The notes below the pieces were generated by a model that ran no database searches, was not told the DNA's origin, and saw only the letters and a program-made list of their open reading frames with translations. A program made the position numbers and the translations under genes. Below are positions 42,880-51,111 of a stretch of DNA of 64,000 nt, in pieces; within the stretch, counting starts at the first letter, position 1, and each line of letters begins with the position of its first letter. Source of the stretch: AC-32 sp963716865. Lineage in GTDB: Bacteria > Actinomycetota > Thermoleophilia > Gaiellales > Gaiellaceae. The stretch spans positions 434,001 to 498,000 of the forward strand of contig CAVQUF010000001.1 in NCBI GenBank assembly GCA_963716865.1, written 5' to 3'.

Positions 42880-43959
42880 TCAGGCGGCGACGATCTGCAG
42901 CTCGCGCAGCGCGGCGAGGCGGGCCAGCGCCTGGCCCTCGAGCTGGCGGACGCGCTCGCGCGTGAGCTCGAGCTCGTGGCCGATCGCCTCGAGCGTCCAC
43001 GGCTCGCCGTCGAAACCGAAGCGCAGCTCGAGAATCCGCCGCTCGCGCTCGGGCAGGGCGTCGAGCGCCCGCCGCACGCCCTGGCGGCGGAGCGACTCCT
43101 CGGCCTCGTCGAACGGATCCGCGGCCTCGCGGTCGGCGAAGAGGTCGCCGAGCTCGCCCTCGTCGTCGGCCCCGACCGTCTGGTTCAGGGAGACCGACGC
43201 CTGGGCCGCGCCGAGCGCCTCGTCGACGTGCTGGATCGGCAGGCCCGTAGCCTCGGCGAGCTCCTCCTTGGTCGCCTCGCGGCCGAGCTCGACCTCGAGC
43301 CGGCGCGCCGCGCGACCGAGCTTCTGCTGCCGCTCGACCACGTGCACCGGCACGCGAATCGTGCGCGCGTGGTTCGCGACCGCGCGCTGCACCGACTGGC
43401 GGATCCACCAGGTCGCGTACGTCGAGAACTTGTACCCACGGCGCCAGTCAAACTTCTCGACCGCGCGGTTGAGGCCGAGCGTGCCCTCCTGGATCAGGTC
43501 CAGGAACGGTACGCCTAGGCCGCGGTAGCCCTTCGCGATCGAGACGACGAGACGGAGGTTCGACTCGATCATCCGCCGCTTGGCGGTCAGGTCGCCGCGC
43601 TCGATCGCCTTCGCGAGCATGACCTCCTCGGCCGCGGTCAGCAGCTTGTGGCGGCCGATGTCGGCCAGGAAGAGCTGCAGGCTGTCGGCTGCGCCGACGA
43701 GCACGTGCGCCTCCGGCTCGGGGGTGGCTACGGGCTCGGGAGCCTTCTCCGGCGCCTCTGCGGCGGCAGGCTCGCGCACCTCGAGGCCGGTGGCCTCGAG
43801 CTCGCGGGTCAGCAACTCGACCTCGTCCTCGCCCAGGTCGTGTTCGAGCGCAAACGCCTCGAGCTCGGCCGGCACGACGAAGCCGCGCTCCTCCGCGCCC
43901 TCGAGCAGCACCCGTGCGGGCTCGGTCTCAAGCAGTTCGTGAAGCTGATTCTGAGTCAA
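42880..43959 (-). CDS. Primary-type sigma-70 RNA polymerase sigma factor
   Basis: About 359 aa from TTG 43959. Region 1.2 is SLQLFLADIGRHKLLTAAEE. Region 2 is LRLVVSIAKGYRGLGVPFLD with the core/-10 contact GYKFSTYATWWIRQSVQRAV. Region 3 precedes 4.2, which reads TLEAIGHELELTRERVRQLE. This is an RpoD/HrdB-like or group 2 sigma. Start uncertain: AGGAG lies only 3 nt before the TTG; GTG 44007 in frame, with GAGGAG 12 nt upstream, is an alternative. Convergent with oppF2, 7 bp apart. Confidence 0.9.
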   Translation of the reverse strand: MTQNQLHELLETEPARVLLEGAEERGFVVPAELEAFALEHDLGEDEVELLTRELEATGLEVREPAAAEAPEKAPEPVATPEPEAHVLVGAADSLQLFLADIGRHKLLTAAEEVMLAKAIERGDLTAKRRMIESNLRLVVSIAKGYRGLGVPFLDLIQEGTLGLNRAVEKFDWRRGYKFSTYATWWIRQSVQRAVANHARTIRVPVHVVERQQKLGRAARRLEVELGREATKEELAEATGLPIQHVDEALGAAQASVSLNQTVGADDEGELGDLFADREAADPFDEAEESLRRQGVRRALDALPERERRILELRFGFDGEPWTLEAIGHELELTRERVRQLEGQALARLAALRELQIVAA

Positions 43960-44090
43960 TTTCTCCTCTTCGTTCCGGTGCTCGGTTCCTGCCTCGGTCC
44001 TTCGCACTGTACGGTCATTCTCCTCGCCTGAACAGGGTTCGACGGCCCTCCTGAACGGGCTCGCGGAGTTCAACGTGGTGCTCTGCTGTC

Positions 44091-46268
44091 CTATTCCGCG
44101 ACGGCGGCCTCTTTGGATTGCGTACGCGCGGGGAAGTCGAACTCGACTTTCCCTTCGTCATTCAAGACGAGCCGCGCGCGAAAAGGTTTGCCGGCACGTG
44201 AGCGGAAGCCGGAAATGACCTCCTTCGTCTTCCCTTCCTCGAGCAGCTGGCGGGCGATCTCCGGGGTGAGCGTTCGGCCCGCGACCCGCTTCCAGATGAC
44301 GAAGCCGCAGCCGGTCTCCTCGCGGCTCTTCCAGCTCGTGCAGCCGTAGGCCTTCGAGTTCTCCTTGATGATCTCGCCCGTCTCGGCGCCGCAGCGCGGA
44401 CAGGGGCCGAGCTCGACGCGCTCGGGGCGCAGCTTCTCCTTGTCGAGCGCGGCGATCTGCTCGACGGTCGCCTGCGTGAAGCTGGCGATGTCCTTGATGA
44501 AGGCGTCGCGATCGTCGTTGCCGTGCTCGATGTCGGTAAGCCGCTTCTCCCAGTCGCCCGTCAGCTCCGGCGAGGTGAGCGGGTGCTCCTCGAGCATCGT
44601 GATCACCTGGAGGCCCTTCGGCGTGGGCTGAAGGTCCTTGGCCACCCGCTCGATGTACTCGCGGCGGATCAGCGTCTCGATCGTCTCAGCGCGCGTGGCG
44701 GGAGTGCCGAGCCCGCTCTCCTTCATCGCCTCGCGCAGCTCCTCGTCGTCGACGAGCTTGCCGGCGGTCTCCATCGCGGAGAGCAGGGTCGCCTCGGTGT
44801 AGCGGGGCGGCGGCCTCGTCTCCTTCGCCTCGACCTCCGACGCCGTGCACGTGATCGTCTGGCCCTGCTCGAGCTGCGGCAGCTCCGCGCTCTCGTTCTC
44901 CGCGTCCTCGTCCTGGCGCGCCTGCTTGTCGGCGTCGGCCTCGAGGCCGTAGACGCCGCGCCAGCCGGCCTCGAGCGTGACCTTGCCTCGCGTCCGGAAG
45001 CGCTCCTCCTCGACCAGCGTGACGATCGTCGTCCGGGCGTAGCGCGCCGGCGGGTGGAAGACGGCGAGGAAGCGGCGGGCGATCAGGTCGAAGACGCGGC
45101 GCTCGTCGGGCGAGAAGCGGTCGAGGTCGTGCTCGACGTCGGTGGGGATGACCGCGTGGTGGTCGTCGACCTTCGAGTCGTTCACGACCCGCCCGAGCGG
45201 AAGCTGCTTGAGGCCGAGCACGAAGCGGGCCGACTCGGCGTAGTCGGCGATCGGCTCGAGCGTGGCGGCCGTCGGCTTCAGCTGCGCGACGAGGTCGCCG
45301 GTGAGCCAGCGCGAGCTCGTGCGCGGGTACGTGATCGCCTTCTTGTCCTCGTAGAGCGACTGCGCGGCCTGAAGCGTTCGGCGGGCGGAGAAGCCGAACC
45401 GGCGGTTGGCGTCGCGCTGCAGCGAGGTGAGGTCGTAGAGCAGCGGCGCGCGCTCGGACTGCTCCTTGCGCTCCACCGTCTCGACCACGCCCTCGGCGCC
45501 CGAGACCTTTGCGGCGATCTCCTCGGCCCGCTTCGCGTCCTTCAGACGCGTCTCGTCGCCCTCGAACCAGAGGCCTTCGTAGCGAGGGTCAAACTGCGCG
45601 TGGACGAGCCAGTACGGCTCGGGAACGAACGCCTGGATCTCGCGCTCGCGCTTGACCATCAGCGCGAGCGTCGGCGTCTGCACCCGGCCGAGCGAGACGA
45701 CGCCGCCAACCCAGGCGCGGCCGCGGATCGTCGCGGCGCGGGTCGCGTTCATGCCGACGAGCCAGTCGGCCTCCGAGCGCGAGCGCGCTGCGGCCTCGAG
45801 CTGGCGCAGCTGCTCACCCGGGCGGAGCTGCTCGAAGCCTTCTCGGATCGCCTGCTTCGTCATCGAGCTGATCCAGAGGCGCTCGACCGGCTTGTCGACG
45901 CCGGAGGTCTCGTAGATGTACGCGAAGATCAGCTCGCCCTCGCGGCCTGCGTCGCAGGCGTTCACGATCCGCGTGACGTCGTCGCGCTTGAGCAGCTTGT
46001 GGATCGCCTTCAGCTGCTTCTCCGACTTCTTGTCGCGCGCGCGCAGCTTGAACTCCTCCGGGACGATCGGCAGGTCCTTCATGCGCCAGCGCTTGTAGCT
46101 TTCGTCGTAGTCCTCCGGGTTGATCAGCTCGACGAGGTGCCCGACGGCGAACGTGACGACGGTGTCGTCGGACTCGAAGTACGAGTCGTGGTCTTCGAAG
46201 CTTCCGGGCAGCGCCTCGACCAGGTCGCGGGCGACCGACGGCTTCTCGGCGATTACAAGCGTTTTCAC
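44091..46268 (-). CDS. topB: DNA topoisomerase III (type IA)
   Basis: 725 aa from GTG 46268 (AAGGTGG 5 nt upstream). The start KTLVIAEKPSVARDLVEALP is diagnostic of TopB rather than TopA. The toprim acidic motif is in NACDAGREGELIFAYIYE, and the active-site Tyr is in KAITYPRTSSRWL. The C-terminus has one zinc-ribbon segment (CPRCGAETGEIIKENSKAYG, with two later Cys) and a Toprim_Crpt-like VIWKRVAGRTLTPE block. It resolves single-strand passages and precatenanes. Most actinobacteria rely on TopA, so this gene is a notable extra. Confidence 0.93.
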   Translation of the reverse strand: MKTLVIAEKPSVARDLVEALPGSFEDHDSYFESDDTVVTFAVGHLVELINPEDYDESYKRWRMKDLPIVPEEFKLRARDKKSEKQLKAIHKLLKRDDVTRIVNACDAGREGELIFAYIYETSGVDKPVERLWISSMTKQAIREGFEQLRPGEQLRQLEAAARSRSEADWLVGMNATRAATIRGRAWVGGVVSLGRVQTPTLALMVKREREIQAFVPEPYWLVHAQFDPRYEGLWFEGDETRLKDAKRAEEIAAKVSGAEGVVETVERKEQSERAPLLYDLTSLQRDANRRFGFSARRTLQAAQSLYEDKKAITYPRTSSRWLTGDLVAQLKPTAATLEPIADYAESARFVLGLKQLPLGRVVNDSKVDDHHAVIPTDVEHDLDRFSPDERRVFDLIARRFLAVFHPPARYARTTIVTLVEEERFRTRGKVTLEAGWRGVYGLEADADKQARQDEDAENESAELPQLEQGQTITCTASEVEAKETRPPPRYTEATLLSAMETAGKLVDDEELREAMKESGLGTPATRAETIETLIRREYIERVAKDLQPTPKGLQVITMLEEHPLTSPELTGDWEKRLTDIEHGNDDRDAFIKDIASFTQATVEQIAALDKEKLRPERVELGPCPRCGAETGEIIKENSKAYGCTSWKSREETGCGFVIWKRVAGRTLTPEIARQLLEEGKTKEVISGFRSRAGKPFRARLVLNDEGKVEFDFPARTQSKEAAVAE

Positions 46269-46355
46269 GAAATCCACCTTAGCGAAGCCGCTTGCGGCCA
46301 CCGTACCCGGGAAATGCGCGCGGATGGCGCGCGGAAATGTGACGATTGCGTGCCC

Positions 46356-46964
46356 ATGGTTTCGCCCGCCTACCTGTTCATCGGCCTCGTCGGCTGGCCG
46401 GCCGTGCGGGGCCTGTACCGTCTTCGCGCTCGGGGGCTGGAATACCTCCCTGAGGAGGGTTTCGTCCTCGCCGCAAACCACGTCTCCAACCTCGACCCCT
46501 GGGCCCTCGGGATGCCGCTGTGGCCGCATCGGCAGCTCCGCTTCATGGCGAAGGCGGAACTCTTCAACCCGCTGCTGGCGCCGATCCTTCGTGGAGGCGG
46601 CGCGTTCAAGGTCCGCCGCGGCGAAGGCGACCTCGACGCGATGCGGACGGCGATGAGGCTCGCGCGCGACGGCGAGATCGTGGTCATGTTCCCCGAGGGC
46701 ACGCGGCAGAAGAAGGGGATGCGTAAGCGCCGCGTCGCGCGCGCGCACTCGGGCGCGGCACGGATCGCGCTCGGCGGCGGGGTGCCACTCGTGCCGGCGG
46801 CGATCGCCGGTAGCGACCGGCTGCTACGACTCGGCCCGCTACGGGTCGCCTACGGGCCCCCGATCGACGTCGGCGACCTCGAGGGACAGGAGACCAAGGC
46901 CGCGGCGGACACGGCGACCGAGCGCCTGATGGCGAAGATCGAGGAGCTTCACGCCGGGCTGTGA
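46356..46964 (+). CDS. 1-acyl-sn-glycerol-3-phosphate acyltransferase (PlsC family)
   Basis: 202 aa. The catalytic HX4D is in ANHVSNLDPWALGMP (about residue 40), the glycerol-phosphate site is in FPEGTRQKKGM, and PLVPAAIAGSDRL is the later PlsC block. It acylates lysophosphatidic acid at the membrane. ATG 46356 was chosen over longer in-frame extension because the similarity starts here. Divergent from topB; overlaps the exonuclease gene by 4 nt (GTGA). Confidence 0.9.
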   Translation: MVSPAYLFIGLVGWPAVRGLYRLRARGLEYLPEEGFVLAANHVSNLDPWALGMPLWPHRQLRFMAKAELFNPLLAPILRGGGAFKVRRGEGDLDAMRTAMRLARDGEIVVMFPEGTRQKKGMRKRRVARAHSGAARIALGGGVPLVPAAIAGSDRLLRLGPLRVAYGPPIDVGDLEGQETKAAADTATERLMAKIEELHAGL

Positions 46965-47773
46965 AACCACTGCTGATCGTCGACGGGGACTCGTTCGCGC
47001 ACCGCGCGTACCACGGGCTGCCGAAGTCGGTCCGCCTGAGTGTGGTCGTCGGCTTCACGAACATGCTCCTGCGGCTGTGGGAGAACGAGCAGCCGCGCGC
47101 TGTCCTCGTCGGCTGGGACACGCTCTTCGTGCCCACGTACCGCCACGAGGTTTTCGGCGCCTACCAGAGCGGGCGCGAGTTCGACGAACCGCTCGTGGAG
47201 CAGCTCGACCTCCTGCCCGGGCTCGTCCACACGATGGGCTTCGCTGCGGCCAAGGGGGCGGGCTACGAGGCCGACGACTTCCTCGCCGCCGGCGTCGCAG
47301 CCGAGGAGGCGCGCGGCGGCTCGGCGCTCGTCGCGACCTCGGACCGCGACGCCTTCCAGCTCGCCAGCAAGCGGACGACCATCCTGCAACCCGTGCGTGG
47401 CGTCTCGGAGCTTGCGCGGATCGGCCCCGCGGAGGTACGCGAGCGCTACGGGGTCGACCCGGAGCAGGTGCCCGACTTCATCGCGCTGCGCGGCGACCCG
47501 TCCGACAAGCTCCCCGGAGCGGCCGGAATCGGCCCGAAGAAGGCCGCGGACATCCTGGGGGAGTACGGAACGCTCGAGGATGCGCTCGCCGCGGGACGCT
47601 TCTCGTCGGAGGCGGAGGACTTGCGGCTCTACCGTCGAATAGCCCGGCTGGACGCCTCCGCTCCTCTTCCTCCCCTCGAAGACCAGAACCCCAAGTGGGC
47701 GGAGGCGTCCGTCCTCGTCCGCGACTGGGGCCTGAACCAGCTCGCCGACCGGCTGGCCGGGCTGGCTGCCTAA
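46961..47773 (+). CDS. 5'-3' exonuclease (PolA N-terminal domain-like, FEN family)
   Basis: 270 aa, stand-alone. LLIVDGDSFAHRAYHGLPKS begins it, GYEADDFLAAG holds active-site acids, and LVATSDRDAFQLAS, FIALRGDPSDKLPGAAGIGP and KKAADILGEYG (the helix-hairpin-helix) follow. It removes 5' flaps or RNA primers. GTG start coupled to plsC. Its TAA stop is the first three bases of the next -10 (TAAGAT). Confidence 0.92.
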   Translation: MKPLLIVDGDSFAHRAYHGLPKSVRLSVVVGFTNMLLRLWENEQPRAVLVGWDTLFVPTYRHEVFGAYQSGREFDEPLVEQLDLLPGLVHTMGFAAAKGAGYEADDFLAAGVAAEEARGGSALVATSDRDAFQLASKRTTILQPVRGVSELARIGPAEVRERYGVDPEQVPDFIALRGDPSDKLPGAAGIGPKKAADILGEYGTLEDALAAGRFSSEAEDLRLYRRIARLDASAPLPPLEDQNPKWAEASVLVRDWGLNQLADRLAGLAA

Positions 47774-47776
47774 GAT
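47771..47776 (+). promoter_or_regulatory. -10 element TAAGAT overlapping the exonuclease stop codon
   Basis: TAAGAT, 6 nt, then ATG 47783. TAA is the upstream stop. Confidence 0.6.
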
Positions 47777-47782
47777 CGGCCA

Positions 47783-48019
47783 ATGGACGCCTGGCTGCGA
47801 GAGACGAGAGACACGCTTGCGGCGGCAACCGGGGTTCCGGCATCCGAGCTGGAGCTCTCGGACGAAGACGTTCGAGACCTGCTCGATGTCGCGCGGATCG
47901 CCGCACACGACTCCGGCGCGCGGACGAACGCTCCCCTCCTCTGCTACCTCGTCGGCCGCGCCCAGGGCGACCGCTCGCTCGATGACCTGGCCGACGCAAT
48001 CCGCCAATCGAGCTCGTAA
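47783..48019 (+). CDS. DUF6457-like small protein
   Basis: 78 aa. LELSDEDVRDLLDVARIAAH and RTNAPLLCYLVGRAQG match the short helical domain I recall from DUF6457 proteins, which elsewhere occur next to or fused with molybdenum-cofactor enzymes. Function unknown. Leaderless ATG. It overlaps the start of the HDAC-family reading frame by about 13 nt. Confidence 0.7.
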   Translation: MDAWLRETRDTLAAATGVPASELELSDEDVRDLLDVARIAAHDSGARTNAPLLCYLVGRAQGDRSLDDLADAIRQSSS

Positions 48020-48852
48020 GCCACACCTCTCTGGCCGAGCTCCACCCGACGGAGCCGCACGTCGAGACGCGCGCCCGGCTCGAGGCGCTGCTCGCGGCGT
48101 TCGACGTGGTCGAGGGCCGGCCGGCCACGCGAGCCCAGGCCGAGAGCTGCCACGAGCCCGGCTACCTCGACCGGCTGCAGGCGGTCGAAGCGCCCACGCT
48201 GCTCGACCCCGACACCGTCGCGTCGGAAACGAGCTACGAAGCGGCGCTCCTCGCCGCCGGGTGCGCGGTCGAAGCCGTCGAGCGGAGCGGGTTCGCGCTC
48301 GTCCGCCCGCCCGGGCACCACGCCCTGCCAGGCCGCGCGATGGGCTTCTGCCTGCTCGGCAACGTCGCGATCGCGGCACGCCATGCGCAGGCGGAGCTCG
48401 GGCTCGCACGGGTGGCGATCGTCGACTGGGACGTTCACCACGGGAACGGCACCGAGGAGATCTTCCGGGGCGACGACTTGGTCCTGTTCGTCTCGCTGCA
48501 CCAGTGGCCGTTCTACCCCGGCACCGGCGGCCCTGGCGAGGGAGACGGGACCACGGTGAACGTGCCGCTGCCGGCCGGATCGGGGGACGAGGACTACCTG
48601 CGCGCCTTCGACCGGGTGGTCGAGCCAGCGGTCCGGGCGTTCGAGCCCGACCTCGTGCTCGTCTCGGCCGGCTTCGATGCCCACGTCGACGACCCGCTCG
48701 CCGGGATGCGCGTCACTGCCGACGGCTTCCGCGAGCTCGCACGGCGCACGGCCGGGCTCGGTCCCCGCGTTGCCGCGGTGCTGGAGGGCGGCTACGACCC
48801 GCACACGCTCCCGGGTCTCGTCTCGGCGGCGCTGGAAGGGTTCCGAGAATGA
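48007..48852 (+). CDS. Histone deacetylase-family (AcuC/AphA-like) amidohydrolase
   Basis: About 281 aa. Catalytic His pair in RPPGHHALPGRAMGFC, Zn ligands in DWDVHHGNGTEEIF and SAGFDAHVDDPLAGM, and Tyr in LEGGYDPHT. It deacetylates acetyl-lysine or acetylpolyamines. The conserved N-terminus IELVSHTSLAELHPTE and ARLEALL is clearly coding, but no ATG, GTG or TTG lies between the preceding in-frame TGA and GTG 48106. I place the start at ATC 48007 (a rare start codon) or CTG just after it. Starting at GTG 48106 would lose the L1 region. Confidence 0.85.
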   Translation: MELVSHTSLAELHPTEPHVETRARLEALLAAFDVVEGRPATRAQAESCHEPGYLDRLQAVEAPTLLDPDTVASETSYEAALLAAGCAVEAVERSGFALVRPPGHHALPGRAMGFCLLGNVAIAARHAQAELGLARVAIVDWDVHHGNGTEEIFRGDDLVLFVSLHQWPFYPGTGGPGEGDGTTVNVPLPAGSGDEDYLRAFDRVVEPAVRAFEPDLVLVSAGFDAHVDDPLAGMRVTADGFRELARRTAGLGPRVAAVLEGGYDPHTLPGLVSAALEGFRE

Positions 48853-48854
48853 CG

Positions 48855-48883
48855 ACGGCCGGCCTCTTCCTGGGGCCGGCCGT
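48855..48883. terminator. Stem-loop terminator between HDAC and response regulator genes
   Basis: ACGGCCGGCC (48855-48864) and GGCCGGCCGT (48874-48883) form a perfect 10-bp stem with a 9-nt loop. A second inverted repeat, GTCGAT/ATCGAC (48932-48949), follows. The 148-bp gap has no other feature. Confidence 0.65.
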
Positions 48884-49000
48884 ATCGCCGAGAAGCACAG
48901 AGCCACCGCGCTTCGACACTATCGGGAAGGTGTCGATCCAAGTATCGACCGGCAGCCCGGTTTGGCGTGGGTGAATCGCATCCCCCACGGTGGGTGATTT

Positions 49001-49636
49001 TTACGCCGCGCGCGCGGAGTTCAGCGCCTCGAGGGCCTCGCGGCGGGACGAGACGCCGAGCTTGCGCAGGAGGCTCTTCACGTGCGAGCGGACGGTGTGC
49101 TCGGAGATGTAGAGGCGCGCCGCGATCTCGTCGGTCCCGAGGTGCTCGTCCAGGAGCAGCAGCACCTCGACCTCTCGGGCACTGAGCGAGCTTGCGATCC
49201 GGTCCGGCACCCCGCGCCCGCTTCCCTCGCGCACCTGCTCGAGCAGCCGGCGGGCGACCTCGCCCGAGAGCGCTGCCTGGCCGTCTGCGACCCCGCGCAG
49301 GAACTCGACGATGCGCTCGGGCGGCTCGCTCTTCAGGAGGTACCCGGCGGCCCCGCCGCGGATGGCAGAGAGCAAGTTGTCCTCGGTTCCCGAGGCGGTC
49401 AGGACGACGACCTCGCACTCGGGCGCGGCGTCGCGAATCCGCGGCAGCGCCTCCAGCCCGCCGATCCCCGGCATCGAGAGGTCGAGCAGGACGAGCTGCG
49501 GCTGCAGGCGGCGCGCGAGCTCGACCGCCTCCTCCCCGTCCGCGGCCTGGCCCACGACGGAGAAGTCGTGTTGCTCGAGCAGCGCGGCCAGCGCCTCGCG
49601 CGTGATGGGGTGGTCGTCTACGAGCAGAATCCGCAC
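49001..49636 (-). CDS. NarL/LuxR-family response regulator
   Basis: 211 aa. Receiver domain: acidic pair in LLVDDHPITREAL, phospho-Asp in LVLLDLSMPGIGG (about residue 53), Thr in VVLTASG and Lys in GYLLKSEPPE. HTH: LSAREVEVLLLLDEHLGTDE, then IAARLYISEHTVRSHVKSLL. Start GTG 49636 (VRILLVDD). Divergent from its probable partner kinase, with only 42 bp between the starts. Confidence 0.93.
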   Translation of the reverse strand: MRILLVDDHPITREALAALLEQHDFSVVGQAADGEEAVELARRLQPQLVLLDLSMPGIGGLEALPRIRDAAPECEVVVLTASGTEDNLLSAIRGGAAGYLLKSEPPERIVEFLRGVADGQAALSGEVARRLLEQVREGSGRGVPDRIASSLSAREVEVLLLLDEHLGTDEIAARLYISEHTVRSHVKSLLRKLGVSSRREALEALNSARAA

Positions 49637-49678
49637 CGAACCCTTATCGGCAGCGCCCGGGGTGCCGAAAAGGGTCTC

Positions 49679-51061
49679 GTGCAGCACGAAGAGCGCGACG
49701 ACTATGCGGCCTGGCTCTGGGGCGAGGTGCTCCTGATCGGGCTGCTGGGCGCTGCGCTGGCGCTCTTCGTCGCGAATCCCGGTCTGCGCAACACCTACTC
49801 GCTGCCCCAGGTGCGGCTCGTGCTCGACACGGCGGTGACCCTCGCAGCCGCGATCGTCGCGCTCCTCGCGGGGATCCGGTTCTCCGTCGACGGGCGCCGG
49901 CTCGACCTGCTCCTCTGCGGCGGCTTCGCAGCCGCGGCCGCCGCGACGCTCGCGTTCTCGATCGCGCCCGTGCTCGGAGGAGAGCCGCTGCAGCGGACCG
50001 AGTTCTGGGCGGGGCTCGGCGGGCGGCTGTTCGCCGCGATGCTGATCGCGGCGGCTCCGTTCTCGCGACGCCGCGTGAACGCGCGCGCTCGTGCGCTCGG
50101 CGAGATGCTGGCCGTCGTCGTCATCGTGCTCACGCTCTCCTGGGCGATCGCCGAGAAGGCCGGCACGTCGCTCCCCTCGGTGGTGGACACCGCCGGCGCC
50201 GATCAGCCGTTCGGGCTCATGGGGGCGCTCGCGCTACAGGCGCTGCTCTCCCTCGTCGCGGTCGTGGGCTGGGGGCTGCGCTTCCGCGCGCGCCGGAACG
50301 ACCTCGACCGCTGGCTGTGCCTCGCCGCGACGCTGGCGCTGTTCGCGGAGCTCCACTACGTCTTCACGCCGCTCCTGTCGAGCCGCTACGTCTCGCAGGG
50401 CGACTTCCTGCGGCTGCTGTCGTACGGCGTCCTGCTGGTGGGCGTCTGGCGCGCGATTCGCTTCGCCGAGTTCGGGCGCGCGGTGGCCGAGGAGCGGGCG
50501 CGTGTCGCGCGCGAGATCCACGATGGGCTCGCGCAGTACCTGTTCGCCGTCTCGACGCACGCGAGCATGCTCGAGAGCGGCGGAGAGCCCGAGACGATCC
50601 TCCCGCGGCTCAAGGAGGCTGCGGCAGCCGCGCAGCAGGAGGCCCGGTTCGCGGTGCTCGCGCTCTCGTCCGCGGGCGGCTCCGCCCCGTTCGACTCCGC
50701 GCTCCGCCGGTACGTGGACTTCCTGACCGCCGACGGCCAGCTCGAGGTCGACCTCGAGATCGAGGACGGGATCCGCCTCGCGCCCGACGAGCAGATCGAG
50801 GTCTTCCGGATCGTCCAGGAGGGGCTGGCCAACTCGCGCAAGCACGCGGGCGCGAGGCGGGCCGAGGTGCGGATCGAGGAGCGAGCGGGCGAGCGGTACG
50901 TGACCGTCGTCGACGACGGCTCGGGCTTCGACGAGGCCGAGATCGCCGCCGGCCAGGGGCTCAAGAACATGCGGGCGCGAGCGGCCTCGATCGGGGGCGG
51001 CTTCCGCCTCGTGTCCACCCCGGGCCGCGGAACGGCGCTCGAGGTCGTCCTCCGAGCCTAG
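49679..51061 (+). CDS. Sensor histidine kinase, HisKA_3 (NarX/DesK) type
   Basis: 460 aa. Residues 1-260 hold about seven or eight hydrophobic segments forming a membrane sensor with no recognised extracellular domain. HisKA_3: VAEERARVAREIHDGLAQYL, with the phospho-accepting His in EIHDGL. ATPase: VFRIVQEGLANSRKHAGARR (N box) and GFDEAEIAAGQGLKNM (G box). GTG 49679 (VQHEERDDYAAWLW) with AAAAGGG upstream. Pairs with the divergent response regulator. Confidence 0.9.
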   Translation: MQHEERDDYAAWLWGEVLLIGLLGAALALFVANPGLRNTYSLPQVRLVLDTAVTLAAAIVALLAGIRFSVDGRRLDLLLCGGFAAAAAATLAFSIAPVLGGEPLQRTEFWAGLGGRLFAAMLIAAAPFSRRRVNARARALGEMLAVVVIVLTLSWAIAEKAGTSLPSVVDTAGADQPFGLMGALALQALLSLVAVVGWGLRFRARRNDLDRWLCLAATLALFAELHYVFTPLLSSRYVSQGDFLRLLSYGVLLVGVWRAIRFAEFGRAVAEERARVAREIHDGLAQYLFAVSTHASMLESGGEPETILPRLKEAAAAAQQEARFAVLALSSAGGSAPFDSALRRYVDFLTADGQLEVDLEIEDGIRLAPDEQIEVFRIVQEGLANSRKHAGARRAEVRIEERAGERYVTVVDDGSGFDEAEIAAGQGLKNMRARAASIGGGFRLVSTPGRGTALEVVLRA

Positions 51062-51069
51062 CTACGCGA

Positions 51070-51075
51070 TAGCCT
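51070..51075 (+). promoter_or_regulatory. -10 element TAGCCT upstream of a leader ORF
   Basis: TAGCCT, 6 nt, then ATG 51082. Confidence 0.55.
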
Positions 51076-51081
51076 GACGCC

Positions 51082-51111
51082 ATGGCTGTCCGAGCGCGGC
51101 GCCTGGCATGA
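51082..51111 (+). CDS. 9-codon leaderless upstream ORF
   Basis: Reads MAVRARRLA and then TGA, which overlaps the ATG of the GltD-like gene (ATGA, 51108-51111). It begins 6 nt behind a -10 box, so ribosomes loading at the 5' end would translate it and could restart at the main gene. Likely a coupling device rather than a functional peptide. Confidence 0.5.
   Translation: MAVRARRLA

Noticed and set aside
43956..44018. 20-codon upstream ORF ending as TTGA over the sigma factor's TTG
   Set aside because: Its SD would sit only 1 nt before the ATG and the sigma start itself is uncertain, so the arrangement may be coincidental.
46269..46748. Upstream extension of the topB frame
   Set aside because: TopB similarity starts exactly at KTLVIAEKPS behind an SD; the extension is antisense to plsC.
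44523..46964. 813-codon open frame on the plus strand
   Set aside because: Only its last 202 codons (PlsC) are real; the rest is antisense to topB.
48932..49015. Possible riboswitch in the gap between HDAC and response regulator
   Set aside because: The gap lies at the 3' ends of two convergent genes, so it cannot be a 5' leader; the inverted repeats are better explained as terminators.
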